Positions 51,028-59,074 of a stretch of 64,000 bases of DNA are shown piece after piece. Below the pieces are notes generated by a model. That model was not told the DNA's origin. It saw nothing but the letters and a program-made list of their open reading frames with translations, and did not search any database. The stretch is from Lapillicoccus sp963781465. Its GTDB lineage: Bacteria; Actinomycetota; Actinomycetes; Actinomycetales; Dermatophilaceae. Position numbers and translations under genes: made by a program. The stretch is taken from the NCBI GenBank assembly GCA_963781465.1, contig CAWAGH010000002.1, positions 1,302,001 through 1,366,000 of the forward strand. The letters are read 5' to 3'. Position 1 is the stretch's first letter, and each line of letters begins with the position of its first letter.

Positions 51028-51504
51028 CTAGACCGTGCCGAGGGAGGGACGGCCGCGGCCGGCGAGGAAGGTCAGCAGCAGCTGGCGCTGCAGCTCGAAC
51101 ATCTCGCGTTCCTCGTCCGGCTCCGCGTGGTCGAAGCCGAGCAGGTGGAGGATCCCGTGTGTGGTGAGGAGCAACAGCTCCTCGTCGGTGGCGTGCCCGG
51201 CGTCGTGGGCCTGCTTGGCCGCAACGCTCGGGCAGAGCACGATGTCGCCGAGCATGCCCTCGTCGGGGTCCTTGTCGTCACGACCCGGACGCAGCTCGTC
51301 CATCGGGAAGCTCATGACGTCGGTCGGGCCGGGGAGGTCCATCCACTGCACGTGGAGGGTCTCCATGGCCGGCTCCTCGACCAGGGTGATGCAGAGGTCG
51401 GCCTGGGGGTGGACCTTCAGCTCGCCCATCACGTAACGGGAGAGCGCGACCAGCTCGGTGGCGTCGGCGGGGTACTCGGTCTCGTTGAGGACCTCGACGC
51501 TCAC
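51028..51504 (-). CDS. ybeY: Endoribonuclease YbeY
   Basis: A 158-residue metallo-endoribonuclease for 16S rRNA maturation and ribosome quality control. The zinc motif is TTHGILHLLGFDHAEPDE (HGxLHLxGxDH). TDVMSFPMDE is the conserved substrate-binding segment. Length is normal. The start overlaps the phoH stop by four bases, typical of the phoH-ybeY pair. Confidence 0.96.
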   Translation of the reverse strand: MSVEVLNETEYPADATELVALSRYVMGELKVHPQADLCITLVEEPAMETLHVQWMDLPGPTDVMSFPMDELRPGRDDKDPDEGMLGDIVLCPSVAAKQAHDAGHATDEELLLLTTHGILHLLGFDHAEPDEEREMFELQRQLLLTFLAGRGRPSLGTV

Positions 51505-53681
51505 GGGGTCGCCGATCGCGGCTCATCGTGAGTCCCTCGCCGGTGCGGCGTCCGCCGGCCACGCCCGTCCTCGCGGCGCTCGCGGCGGTCGGCGTCCGAC
51601 CGGTCGTAGGCGTCGACGATCGCCGTGACGAGACGGTGGCGGACGACGTCCACGGAGGTCAGCTCGGAGAAGTGGATGTCGTCGACACCGTCGAGGATGC
51701 TCCGGACCTGCCGCAGCCCCGAGGTCGTACCTTCCGGCAGGTCGACCTGCGTGACGTCGCCCGTGACGACCATTTTTGACCCGAAGCCGAGCCGGGTGAG
51801 GAACATCTTCATCTGCTCGGCCGAGGTGTTCTGCGCCTCGTCGAGGATGATGAACGAGTCGTTCAGCGAGTTGTGAGTGACCACGAAGTCGTCGGTTACA
51901 TACAGGCTGTCGGCCGCCCCTACCTGGATGCAGACCGTCTCGCGCTCCCCAGCAGGGGTGATGGCGTGTACGTACCGCATCGGTCGGGTGACCGCCGTGG
52001 TCCCGTAGCGCTCACGTTTCCGCGCCAACCTGAACGGCTGAAGGCCCTCAGGGAGCCGAATGTCCATGATGTAGGCGTCGTTGAGGTAGCGGACCTCCCG
52101 ATCCTTGGCATACCCCGGCGTTCGACCCAATGCCGGTCGGGTCCGCCAGTACGCGATCCCGCCCAACGAGCGCACGAGGAACAGAACGTCGTCTCGAAGC
52201 CGGGGAGACGTGGTCGCGTACTGGACGCGCGCGCGCCGCCCCGACTGCATCACCGGGCCGCCGTCGGTGTCGAGCAGGCCTTGCAGCACCGCGAGCCGGA
52301 CCTCGGCGGAGTTGTTGAGGTAGACCGTGGGCACGAACTTGGTGGACGACGTCCTCCCGTCGAGACCCAGATCGCGGATCGTTTCCGTCAGCGGGTTCGC
52401 GACGATGACGCCACCACGACGCCCGCCGAGGTGTCGCAGGACGTAGTTGTAGCCGCCCTTGTAGCTCAGCTCGATACGGTCGAGACCCGCCTCGAGCGCC
52501 GCGGCCAGCTCAGGGTCGGCCGTCGCGAACGACGGTGTGGTCGTCGTCGTGGTGCAGCCGTCGCCAAGCAGGAGTCCGAGACAGTACGGATCCATCGGCA
52601 CCGGCTTGGGCACCATCTGTACGGCGCTCGCGATGGGCAGTTCGAACCGGTGGAAGTGCCCCGCTCGCACTCGGCCGATCATGTCGCTGGTCTGTATCAC
52701 GCGGGTCCGGCCTCGACGCTTGTCGTCGCGAGTGGCCACCGTCCAGAGGTGCTCGCCGCAGGCGAGCGTCGAAGCGCCGTCCTGGGTCGTCACCCGATAG
52801 ATGGGCTTGACTCCCTGCGGATAGACCCCGAGGACGGGTGTCGGTTGCCCGTTGGAACCGGTGACCAGGTCACCGATGCGGAGCGAGCCGATCGCGCGGA
52901 AACCGTCTGGCGTCATGACCTGTGCATCCAGTGGCTGCGCCCGGCCCCGCATGTACGCCAGGGGCGCGACCTCGATGGTCCCCGCGGCCATCAGCCGCGG
53001 GATCGAGTCCGGGTCGACCATGTCGTGCAGGGCGTCGTAGAGCGGCCGCAGGTAGGGGTCGATCTTGTCGTTGAGGGTGCCCGGGAGGAATCCGAGCCGC
53101 TCCCCCGCCTCGACGGCCGGGCGGGTGAGGATGATCCGGGTGACCTGCTTGGCCTGCAGCGCCGCCACGGCCTTGGCCATCGCGAGGTAGGTCTTGCCGG
53201 TGCCCGCCGGGCCGATCCCGAAGACGATCGTGTGCTCGTCGATCGCGTCGACGTAGCGCTTCTGGTTCAGCGTCTTCGGGCGGATCGTCCGGCCGCGGTT
53301 GCTGACGATGTTCATCGTGAGGACGTCGGCCGGGCGTTCGCGGGTCTGGCTGCGGAGCATCGAGATCGACCGCTCGACGGCGTCCCGGTTCAGCGGCTGG
53401 CCGACGTCGATGATGACGAGCAGCTCGTCGACGAGCCGCTCGACCAGCGCCACCTCCGAGCTCAAACCCCGGAGCGAGATCTCGTTGCCGCGGACGTGCA
53501 CGTCGAGCAGCGGGAACGCCCGCTCGATGGTCCGCAGCAGCTCGTCACGAGGTCCGAGGAGCGTGACCATCGAGATCGAGGTCGGGATGGTGATGATGTG
53601 CGTCGGGACGGGCGGGCTCGCGCTGGTGCGGTCGAGGTCGTCGCGGTCGCTCGGCGCGGATGGATGGTCGGCGTCTGTCAT
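51501..53681 (-). CDS. phoH: PhoH-like ATPase interrupted by an intein
   Basis: The 726-residue precursor contains a 369-residue PhoH-family ATPase split by a 357-residue intein (residues 248-604). The N-extein carries a KH-like N-terminal region (STISMVTLLGPRDEL-type strands) and Walker A GPAGTGKTYLAMAKA. The C-extein begins SLNDSFIILDEAQNT, the Walker B region, followed by GDVTQVDLP. After splicing the junction MRGR-SLNDSF is restored in the catalytic centre, so unspliced protein should be inactive. PhoH proteins link to RNA metabolism and ribosome stress through YbeY, encoded immediately downstream with overlap. Confidence 0.96.
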   Translation of the reverse strand: MTDADHPSAPSDRDDLDRTSASPPVPTHIITIPTSISMVTLLGPRDELLRTIERAFPLLDVHVRGNEISLRGLSSEVALVERLVDELLVIIDVGQPLNRDAVERSISMLRSQTRERPADVLTMNIVSNRGRTIRPKTLNQKRYVDAIDEHTIVFGIGPAGTGKTYLAMAKAVAALQAKQVTRIILTRPAVEAGERLGFLPGTLNDKIDPYLRPLYDALHDMVDPDSIPRLMAAGTIEVAPLAYMRGRAQPLDAQVMTPDGFRAIGSLRIGDLVTGSNGQPTPVLGVYPQGVKPIYRVTTQDGASTLACGEHLWTVATRDDKRRGRTRVIQTSDMIGRVRAGHFHRFELPIASAVQMVPKPVPMDPYCLGLLLGDGCTTTTTTPSFATADPELAAALEAGLDRIELSYKGGYNYVLRHLGGRRGGVIVANPLTETIRDLGLDGRTSSTKFVPTVYLNNSAEVRLAVLQGLLDTDGGPVMQSGRRARVQYATTSPRLRDDVLFLVRSLGGIAYWRTRPALGRTPGYAKDREVRYLNDAYIMDIRLPEGLQPFRLARKRERYGTTAVTRPMRYVHAITPAGERETVCIQVGAADSLYVTDDFVVTHNSLNDSFIILDEAQNTSAEQMKMFLTRLGFGSKMVVTGDVTQVDLPEGTTSGLRQVRSILDGVDDIHFSELTSVDVVRHRLVTAIVDAYDRSDADRRERREDGRGRRTPHRRGTHDEPRSATP
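51870..52940 (-). other. Class 3 intein with LAGLIDADG endonuclease in PhoH
   Basis: The intein runs from Ala1 (after MRGR) to Asn357 (before Ser+1), 357 residues. Position 1 is Ala, so the usual Cys/Ser nucleophile is missing. The class 3 WCT triad is present instead: Trp66 in GEHLWTV, Cys337 in ETVCIQVG, Thr355 in VVTHN. Two LAGLIDADG motifs, LGLLLGDG (residues 121-128) and GLLDTDG (221-227), flank a typical homing-endonuclease domain. The insertion is in the active site just before Walker B, a favoured site because deletion is hard. Confidence 0.92.
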
Positions 53682-53746
53682 CTCCCCGCCAGTTTACGTG
53701 CGCGAGGGCGCCCGACCGAACTCAGATTGTCGCCGCCGTTCCGTCG

Positions 53747-54079
53747 TCAGCCGGGTGGCCAGGCCATCCGACGGCCACCGAGCACGTGCAGGTGAGCATG
53801 GAACACCGTCTGCCCGGCGAGCTCCCCCGTGTTGGCGACCATCCGGAACCCCGCCTCCAGGCCGGCCTCCTCTGCCACCGACGCCCCCAGAGCCACGACG
53901 TCGGCGAGCTCCTCCGGGTACTCCGCGAGCGCGCCGAGGTTCTCGACGTGCCGCCGCGGAATGACGAGGACGTGCGTCGGCGCCTGTGGGTTGATGTCGT
54001 TGAACGCGACCGACTGGCCGGTCTCCCGGACGACGTCCATCGGGACCCTGCCCTCGAGCATGTCGCAGAAGAGGCACAT
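53747..54079 (-). CDS. HIT-family nucleotide-binding protein
   Basis: A 110-residue HIT hydrolase/transferase of the HINT type. The active site is TVFHAHLHVLGGRR (HxHxH). The N-terminal MCLFCDMLEG pair and further His residues match the zinc-containing HINT pattern. AFNDINPQAPTHVLVIPRRH is the family core. I chose ATG 54079, giving the standard MCLFC start; a GTG at 54094 is possible. It lies next to phoH as in most actinobacteria. Substrates are adenosine-phosphoramidates in characterised members. Confidence 0.92.
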   Translation of the reverse strand: MCLFCDMLEGRVPMDVVRETGQSVAFNDINPQAPTHVLVIPRRHVENLGALAEYPEELADVVALGASVAEEAGLEAGFRMVANTGELAGQTVFHAHLHVLGGRRMAWPPG

Positions 54080-54161
54080 GGCGACGATCCTCACGATCCG
54101 GAGCGGATCGTGTCAACGTGTCGGGCCGGGTGCGCGTCTACTCGTCATGGGACGGTTGGGC

Positions 54162-54710
54162 ATGGCGGTTCGCCAGACGGACAGCGGCGCCCCCTTGTCG
54201 GCCGACGAGGCGCTGACCGACCTGTATGCGATGCACTGGGCCGGCCTCGTCCGGCTCGGCGCGCTGCTGCTGCGTGACCGGAGCCGCGCGGAGGAGGTCG
54301 TCCAGGACGCCTTCATCGCCGCATACCCCCGTCTGGCGCGGCTGCGCGAGGAGGGGACGGCACTGGCCTACCTGCGTCGCTCGGTGGTCAACGGCTGCCG
54401 GTCGGGGTTCCGCCACCACGCGGTGGAGGAGCGCTACCTCGCCACGCAGGTCGGGTCGGCCGACGCGTTGGGACGGGTCACCGGCGAGAGCGCCGAGACC
54501 GCCGTGCTGCGTCACCACGACGACGCGGCCGTGCTCGACGCGGTCCACCGGCTGCCACAGCGCCAGCGCGAGGTCGTCGTGCTGCGGTACTACGCCGACC
54601 TCAGCGAGCGGCAGATCGCCGACGCGCTCGACATCTCCCCCGGCTCGGTGAAGGCGCACGCCCACCGGGCGCTCACGACTCTCCGCGACTCGCTGGAAGG
54701 TGCGTCATGA
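54162..54710 (+). CDS. ECF (SigE-like) RNA polymerase sigma factor
   Basis: A 182-residue sigma factor; a start at 54147 would add 5 residues. Region 2 is YAMHWAGLVRLGALLLRDRSRAEEVVQDAFIAAY and region 4 is LPQRQREVVVLRYYADLSERQIADALDISPGSVKAHAHR, described here only by position: residues about 20-55 and 125-165. No cysteine-rich zinc anti-sigma gene follows. Instead the next gene, overlapping by four bases, encodes a membrane protein with an N-terminal charged segment that could act as its partner. The regulon is unknown. Confidence 0.9.
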   Translation: MAVRQTDSGAPLSADEALTDLYAMHWAGLVRLGALLLRDRSRAEEVVQDAFIAAYPRLARLREEGTALAYLRRSVVNGCRSGFRHHAVEERYLATQVGSADALGRVTGESAETAVLRHHDDAAVLDAVHRLPQRQREVVVLRYYADLSERQIADALDISPGSVKAHAHRALTTLRDSLEGAS

Positions 54711-55786
54711 CCGACCGTCACGATGTCGAAGGCCTCGAGGGGATCGAGGAGCGGCTGCGCGGTGCCCTGTCCCGCGAGGCCGACGGGATCCGTCCCGACG
54801 ACCGGCTCGGCGACATTCGAGCGGCGGTGTCGCCCGCAGCGGGTCGGCGCCCGTCGTGGCTCCCGCCGATCGCCGCCGCTGCCGCCGTGGCGGTCATCGC
54901 GGTCGGCGCCTGGATCGCCCTGCGCCCCACACCCGCACCGGCACCGATCCCCGCGACGCCGTCCACGACCGCCCCTGTCATCCCCGTTCCCAGCACGCCG
55001 CCCGGATCGGCGACGTCGGCCACCAGCGCGCCGGCGCTCACCGTGGCCGTCGCCCTGCCGGTCTACTACGTGGCGCCTCCGGGGTCGGCCGGCGGCCACT
55101 ACGGCCTGGTGCGGGTGTTCGTCCCGGGTCAGCTCCCGGTGGGAGCGACGCCCGCGCAGAAGGCCGACGCCGCCCTGGCCGCCGCCGTCACGGTGCCGGC
55201 GACCAACCCGAACCGGTTCGTCGCCGCCTGGCCGGTGGGCACGACCGCGAAGCACGTCGCGCTCCCCGCGCCCGAAGTCGGCGTCTCGCTGAGCGGTCCC
55301 GGCGTCACCGGGCTGCCCGAGGAGGCGCAGCGGATCGCCGTCCAGGCCCTCGTCTGGACCGTGACCGCCGCCGTCCAGCAGGCCGGCGCCCCCGTCCCGG
55401 TAACCGTGGCCAACGGCGGGACGATCTTCGAGTCGGTCGGCACCAACGTCTTCAAGCGGCCCGCGGACGACCAGCAGTACACCGAGGTGGCCCCGATCTG
55501 GGTGGACAGCCCGTATGCGGGTCAGGCGCTGGCCGGGGGCAAGCCGGTGGTCGTGACCGGCCAGGCGTGCGTCTTCGAGGCCAACGTGACCTGGGAGCTG
55601 CGGCAGGGCGGTGCGGTCGTGCAGCGGGGCAACGCCACGGCGTCCTCGGGGTGTCCTCAGCAGGGCTCGTGGACGGTCGACCTCGGGGTGCTGGCCGCCG
55701 GTCAGTACGAGTTCCGCGGGATCGAGGTCAGCGCCAAGGACGGCAGCGTCGCCTTCCAGGAGATCGTGCCGTTCTCGGTCCGCTGA
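54707..55786 (+). CDS. Membrane protein with GerMN and Gmad2 domains, sigma-factor partner
   Basis: A 359-residue protein. Residues 1-48 are cytoplasmic and charged, a possible sigma-binding segment. A helix at about 50-70 (WLPPIAAAAAVAVIAVGAWI) and a Pro/Thr linker follow. The outer part has a GerMN-like domain (VYYVAPPGSAGGHYGLVRVF through QRIAVQALVWTVTAAVQ). A Gmad2 immunoglobulin-like domain (IWVDSPYAGQALAGGKPVVV and ANVTWELRQGGAVVQRGN) is next. Both domains were named from sporulation or germination proteins but are widespread in non-sporulating actinobacteria. ATGA coupling to the ECF gene suggests an anti-sigma or signal-receiving role; this is inference. Confidence 0.85.
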   Translation: MTDRHDVEGLEGIEERLRGALSREADGIRPDDRLGDIRAAVSPAAGRRPSWLPPIAAAAAVAVIAVGAWIALRPTPAPAPIPATPSTTAPVIPVPSTPPGSATSATSAPALTVAVALPVYYVAPPGSAGGHYGLVRVFVPGQLPVGATPAQKADAALAAAVTVPATNPNRFVAAWPVGTTAKHVALPAPEVGVSLSGPGVTGLPEEAQRIAVQALVWTVTAAVQQAGAPVPVTVANGGTIFESVGTNVFKRPADDQQYTEVAPIWVDSPYAGQALAGGKPVVVTGQACVFEANVTWELRQGGAVVQRGNATASSGCPQQGSWTVDLGVLAAGQYEFRGIEVSAKDGSVAFQEIVPFSVR

Positions 55787-55817
55787 CCGTCAGCGCCAGC
55801 GAGCGAGGTGTCGCTCG

Positions 55818-55901
55818 GTCGCATACCCGGTCGTGTACCCAACTCGGCTGTTGGAACAGCGTCTTCGGGTACACGACCGGGTACACGACCGGGTATGCGA
55901 C
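55818..55901. repeat. Intergenic palindromic repeat, copy C
   Basis: Perfect 23-bp arms GTCGCATACCCGGTCG-TGTACCC (55818-55840) and GGGTACA-CGACCGGGTATGCGAC (55879-55901). The right arm carries one extra 12-mer GGGTACACGACC (55867-55878). The core is ACTCGGCTGTTGGAACAGCG. It lies between convergent genes. The single change relative to copies A and B (GGATAC to GCATAC) is matched on both arms, keeping the stem perfect. Confidence 0.92.
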
Positions 55902-55924
55902 CTGCCGGACGAGCGCCTCCTGGG

Positions 55925-56668
55925 TCAGCGCCAGCGGTCGGTTGACGCCAGTACCGCCAGCGCCGCGGGTCCGGCGGTCGACGAGCGCAGCACCTCCGGG
56001 CCGAGCCGGACGGGTCGCCCACCGGCGGCCACCAGCGCGGCCAGCTCGGTGTCGGTGATGCCACCCTCCGGGCCGACCACGACGACCACGTCACCGTGGC
56101 TGGGGAGGCCCACCGTCGACAGCGAGTCGGTGGCGGACTCATGGAGGACGAGCGCGAGCACCGCGGTCGAGAGGCGCGCAGCGAGCTCGGCGGTGCCGAC
56201 CGGTTCGGCGACGACCGGCACCCGGGAGCGGCGGGACTGCTTGGTGGCGGCGACGCATACCACCTCCCAGCGCGAACGGCCCTTCTCCTCGCGCTCCCGC
56301 CCCCGCCAGACGACGACGCCGCGGGCGGCCTGCCACGGCACGACCTCGTCGACGCCGAGCTCGGTCGCCGTCCCGATCGCCTGCTCGTCCCGGCCGCCCT
56401 TGGCGAGCGCCTGCACGAGGACGAGGCGCGGGTCGGGCTCGGGCTCGTCGTCGACCGTGTCCAACCGGGCCGAGAAGGCGTCCCGCCCGGTATGCATGAC
56501 CGTGGCCTCCGCCCGCCGGCCGCGGCCGCCGAGCAGCACCGTCTCACCCGCGCGGACCCGGACCACGGTGACCGCGTGCCGGCCCTCAGCGCCGATGACC
56601 TCCACCTCGTCACCGGCGGACGCGGAGAGCCAGTCCGCCGCGTCGACGAGGAACATCCGGTCGGTCAT
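55925..56668 (-). CDS. rsmE: 16S rRNA m3U1498 methyltransferase
   Basis: A 247-residue SPOUT-family methyltransferase modifying 16S rRNA U1498. The N-terminal PUA-like domain has GRHAVTVVRVRAGETVLLGG. The knotted SAM site is VVVVGPEGGITDTELAAL, then RLGPEVLRSSTAGPAALAV, the RsmE signature. Length is normal. Placed downstream of dnaJ2 as in other actinobacteria, with an 18-base gap. Confidence 0.95.
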   Translation of the reverse strand: MTDRMFLVDAADWLSASAGDEVEVIGAEGRHAVTVVRVRAGETVLLGGRGRRAEATVMHTGRDAFSARLDTVDDEPEPDPRLVLVQALAKGGRDEQAIGTATELGVDEVVPWQAARGVVVWRGREREEKGRSRWEVVCVAATKQSRRSRVPVVAEPVGTAELAARLSTAVLALVLHESATDSLSTVGLPSHGDVVVVVGPEGGITDTELAALVAAGGRPVRLGPEVLRSSTAGPAALAVLASTDRWR

Positions 56669-56686
56669 GGCCTCATCAGGCGGAGG

Positions 56687-57811
56687 TCAGCGGGTCTTGA
56701 AGGCGTCGCGGATCTTGCCCATGAAGCCCTTCTCCATCGGTGCGAGCTTGCCGGCCGGCCGCTCCTCGCCGCGCAAGGTCGCGAGCTGACGGAGCAGGTC
56801 CTCCTGGTCGGGCGTCAGGTGGGTCGGGGTCTGGATGTTGGTGTGCACGATGAGGTCGCCACGGCCGCTGCCACGCAGGTGGGTGACGCCGAGCGAGCGC
56901 ATGGTCAGGGTCTCGGCGGGCTGCGTGCCCGGCGACACGACGAGCTCGCGTTCGCCGTCGAAGGTCCACAGCTGCAGCGTCGTCCCGAGCGCGGCGGCGG
57001 TCATCGGCAGCTCGACCTGGCAGTGCAGGTCGTCGCCGCGGCGGGTGTAGATCGAGTGCGGCCTGACCGCGACCTCGACGTAGAGGTCGCCGGCCGGGCC
57101 CGCGCCCGGACCGACCTCGCCCTCACCGGTGAGCTGGATCCGGGTGCCGGAGTCGACACCGGCGGGGACCCGCAGCTTGAGGGTGCGCCGGGTCCGGACC
57201 CGGCCCTGGCCCGAGCACTCGAAGCACGGGTGCTGGATGACGGTGCCGAAGCCCTGGCAGGCGTTGCACGGCCGGCTGGTCATCACCTGGCCGAGGAACG
57301 AGCGCTGGACGGTCTGGACCTCACCGCGGCCGTTGCAGACGTTGCACGACGAGGTCCCGGTACCCGGCTGGGCCCCCGAACCCCCACACGTCCCGCACGC
57401 CGCCGCCGTGTCGACGACGAGCTCCTCGTCGGAGCCGAACACCGCGGACGCGAGCTCGATGTCGAGTCGCACCAGGGCGTCCTGGCCGCGCTGCTGGCGG
57501 GACCGGGGTGCTCGGGAGGTCGCCGCCCCGGCCCCGAAGAACGCGTCCATGACATCACTGAACGTGAAGCCCTGCCCGAACCCGCCCTCGCCGGCCATCG
57601 CGTAGGGGTCGGCGCCCAGGTCGAACGCGCGCTTCTTCTCCGGGTCGGAGAGGACGTCGTAGGCCTGGGAGATCTTCTTGAACTCCTCCTCGGCCTCCTT
57701 GCCCGGGTTGACGTCCGGGTGGAGCTTGCGGGCCAGCTTGCGGTAGGCGCGCTTGATCTCCTCCTCGGTCGCCGTGCGAGGGACGCCGAGGTCCTGGTAG
57801 TAGTCGTTCAA
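56687..57811 (-). CDS. dnaJ: Chaperone DnaJ (dnaJ2, hrcA-linked)
   Basis: A 374-residue type I DnaJ co-chaperone stimulating DnaK ATPase. The J-domain has YRKLARKLHPDVNPG with the essential HPD. A Gly/Phe linker (GEGGFGQGFTFSDVMD) follows. The zinc domain has four CxxCxGxG-type repeats: CGTCGGSG, CNVCNGRG, CNACQGFG and CFECSGQG. The C-terminal substrate-binding region is complete. The start is TTG with AAGGA upstream. It follows hrcA, so it belongs to the CIRCE-controlled operon. Confidence 0.95.
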   Translation of the reverse strand: MNDYYQDLGVPRTATEEEIKRAYRKLARKLHPDVNPGKEAEEEFKKISQAYDVLSDPEKKRAFDLGADPYAMAGEGGFGQGFTFSDVMDAFFGAGAATSRAPRSRQQRGQDALVRLDIELASAVFGSDEELVVDTAAACGTCGGSGAQPGTGTSSCNVCNGRGEVQTVQRSFLGQVMTSRPCNACQGFGTVIQHPCFECSGQGRVRTRRTLKLRVPAGVDSGTRIQLTGEGEVGPGAGPAGDLYVEVAVRPHSIYTRRGDDLHCQVELPMTAAALGTTLQLWTFDGERELVVSPGTQPAETLTMRSLGVTHLRGSGRGDLIVHTNIQTPTHLTPDQEDLLRQLATLRGEERPAGKLAPMEKGFMGKIRDAFKTR

Positions 57812-57843
57812 CGAATGTCCTTGTCTGGCAACAAAATCGGACC

Positions 57844-58893
57844 TCAGGGCCCGAGGATCTCAGAGACGTAGCGGGCCACCGCGCGCACCGTCGTCATCGC
57901 CGTGGGGTAGTCCATGCGAGTCGGGCCGAGCACCCCGAGCCCGGCGACGACCTCCGAGCCCGCCGCATACCCGGTGGAGACGACGGACGTGGAGGTGAGC
58001 CCGTGGTGAGCGTTCTCGTGGCCGATGCGCACGGCCACCGCGTCGTGTCCGAACCCCGTCCCCGTCTCGCTCCCCAGCGTACCCAGCAGCTTGAGCAGCA
58101 CGACGTGCTCCTCCAGCGCCTCGAGCACCGGACCGATGGTCAGCGGGAAGTCGGGTCCGAACCGGGCGAGGTTGGACGTCCCGGCCAGCACAACACGCTC
58201 CTCGCGCTCCTCGAGCAGGGCCTCGTCGAGCGCGCGGGCGACCGATCGCACGGTGTCGCGGTCGACCGGCTCGAACCGGTCGGCGAGGGCCGACAGCCGG
58301 GCGGACGCCTCGAGGAACGGCCGGGAGGACACCTCGGCGTTGAGCTCCGACCGCAGCCGCGAGACGAACGACTCGCCGCGCTCGCTGACCAGATCGCCGT
58401 CGGTGCTGACGATCCGCTGCTCGACCCGACCGGTGTTGACGATGACGACGACCATCAGCCGGTCCGACCCGAGGGGTACCAGCTCGATGTGGCGCACGGT
58501 GGACCGGGTGAGGCTCGGGTACTGCATCACCGCGACCTGTCGGGTCAGCGTGGAGAGCAGCCGGACCGTCCGGTCGACGACGTCGTCGAGGTCGACTGCG
58601 CCCGCGAGGAAGGTCCGGATGGCCGACTTCTCGGCGGCGGACATCGGCTTGATCGAGCTGAGCCGGTCGACGAACAGCCGGTACCCGGCGTCGGTCGGGA
58701 CCCGTCCCGCCGAGGTGTGCGGCGCGTGGATCAGGCCCTCCTCCTCGAGGATGGCCATGTCGTTGCGGACCGTCGCGGCGGAGACACCCAGGTGGTGGCG
58801 TTCGACCAGCGCCTTGGACCCGACCGGTTCGGAGGTCTGGACGTAGTCCTGGACGATGGCGCGCAGCACGGCGAGCCGACGTTCCTCGCTCAT
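57844..58893 (-). CDS. hrcA: Heat-inducible transcription repressor HrcA
   Basis: A 349-residue repressor of class I heat-shock genes. The N-terminal winged helix begins ERRLAVLRAIVQDYVQTSEP and contains LGVSAATVRNDMAILEEEGL. GAF-like sensor and C-terminal regions are complete, for example RHIELVPLGSDRLMVVVIVNTG. A CIRCE element lies 43 bases upstream, so it is autoregulated. Good ribosome-binding sequence (AGGAGGTGG). dnaJ2 follows by 32 bases. Confidence 0.95.
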   Translation of the reverse strand: MSEERRLAVLRAIVQDYVQTSEPVGSKALVERHHLGVSAATVRNDMAILEEEGLIHAPHTSAGRVPTDAGYRLFVDRLSSIKPMSAAEKSAIRTFLAGAVDLDDVVDRTVRLLSTLTRQVAVMQYPSLTRSTVRHIELVPLGSDRLMVVVIVNTGRVEQRIVSTDGDLVSERGESFVSRLRSELNAEVSSRPFLEASARLSALADRFEPVDRDTVRSVARALDEALLEEREERVVLAGTSNLARFGPDFPLTIGPVLEALEEHVVLLKLLGTLGSETGTGFGHDAVAVRIGHENAHHGLTSTSVVSTGYAAGSEVVAGLGVLGPTRMDYPTAMTTVRAVARYVSEILGP

Positions 58894-58935
58894 GACGCCA
58901 CCTCCTTCGCTCGTCCCGCTCTCCTCAACGCCTGG

Positions 58936-58962
58936 CTGGCACTCCGGGTGCCAGAGTGCCAG
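58936..58962. promoter_or_regulatory. CIRCE element
   Basis: CTGGCACTC (58936-58944), 9-base spacer, GAGTGCCAG (58954-58962): perfect 9-bp arms matching the TTAGCACTC-N9-GAGTGCTAA consensus. It is the operator for HrcA, here upstream of hrcA-dnaJ2. The outer bases differ from consensus (CTGG for TTAG) but symmetrically. Confidence 0.95.
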
Positions 58963-59074
58963 TACCTGCCAAGTCTACGTCGTCGGCGCCGACCCGCCCG
59001 TTCGGGAAGTCCGGCTCGGACGGCCCCGGCGCGTCGCATACCGGCGCCGGTATGCGGGTGCCTACCCTCCCAGC

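Noticed and set aside
51501..53681. PhoH precursor read as a longer normal protein or two genes.
   Set aside because: The central part has intein blocks A, B, F and G and two LAGLIDADG motifs, and removing it restores an ordinary PhoH exactly.
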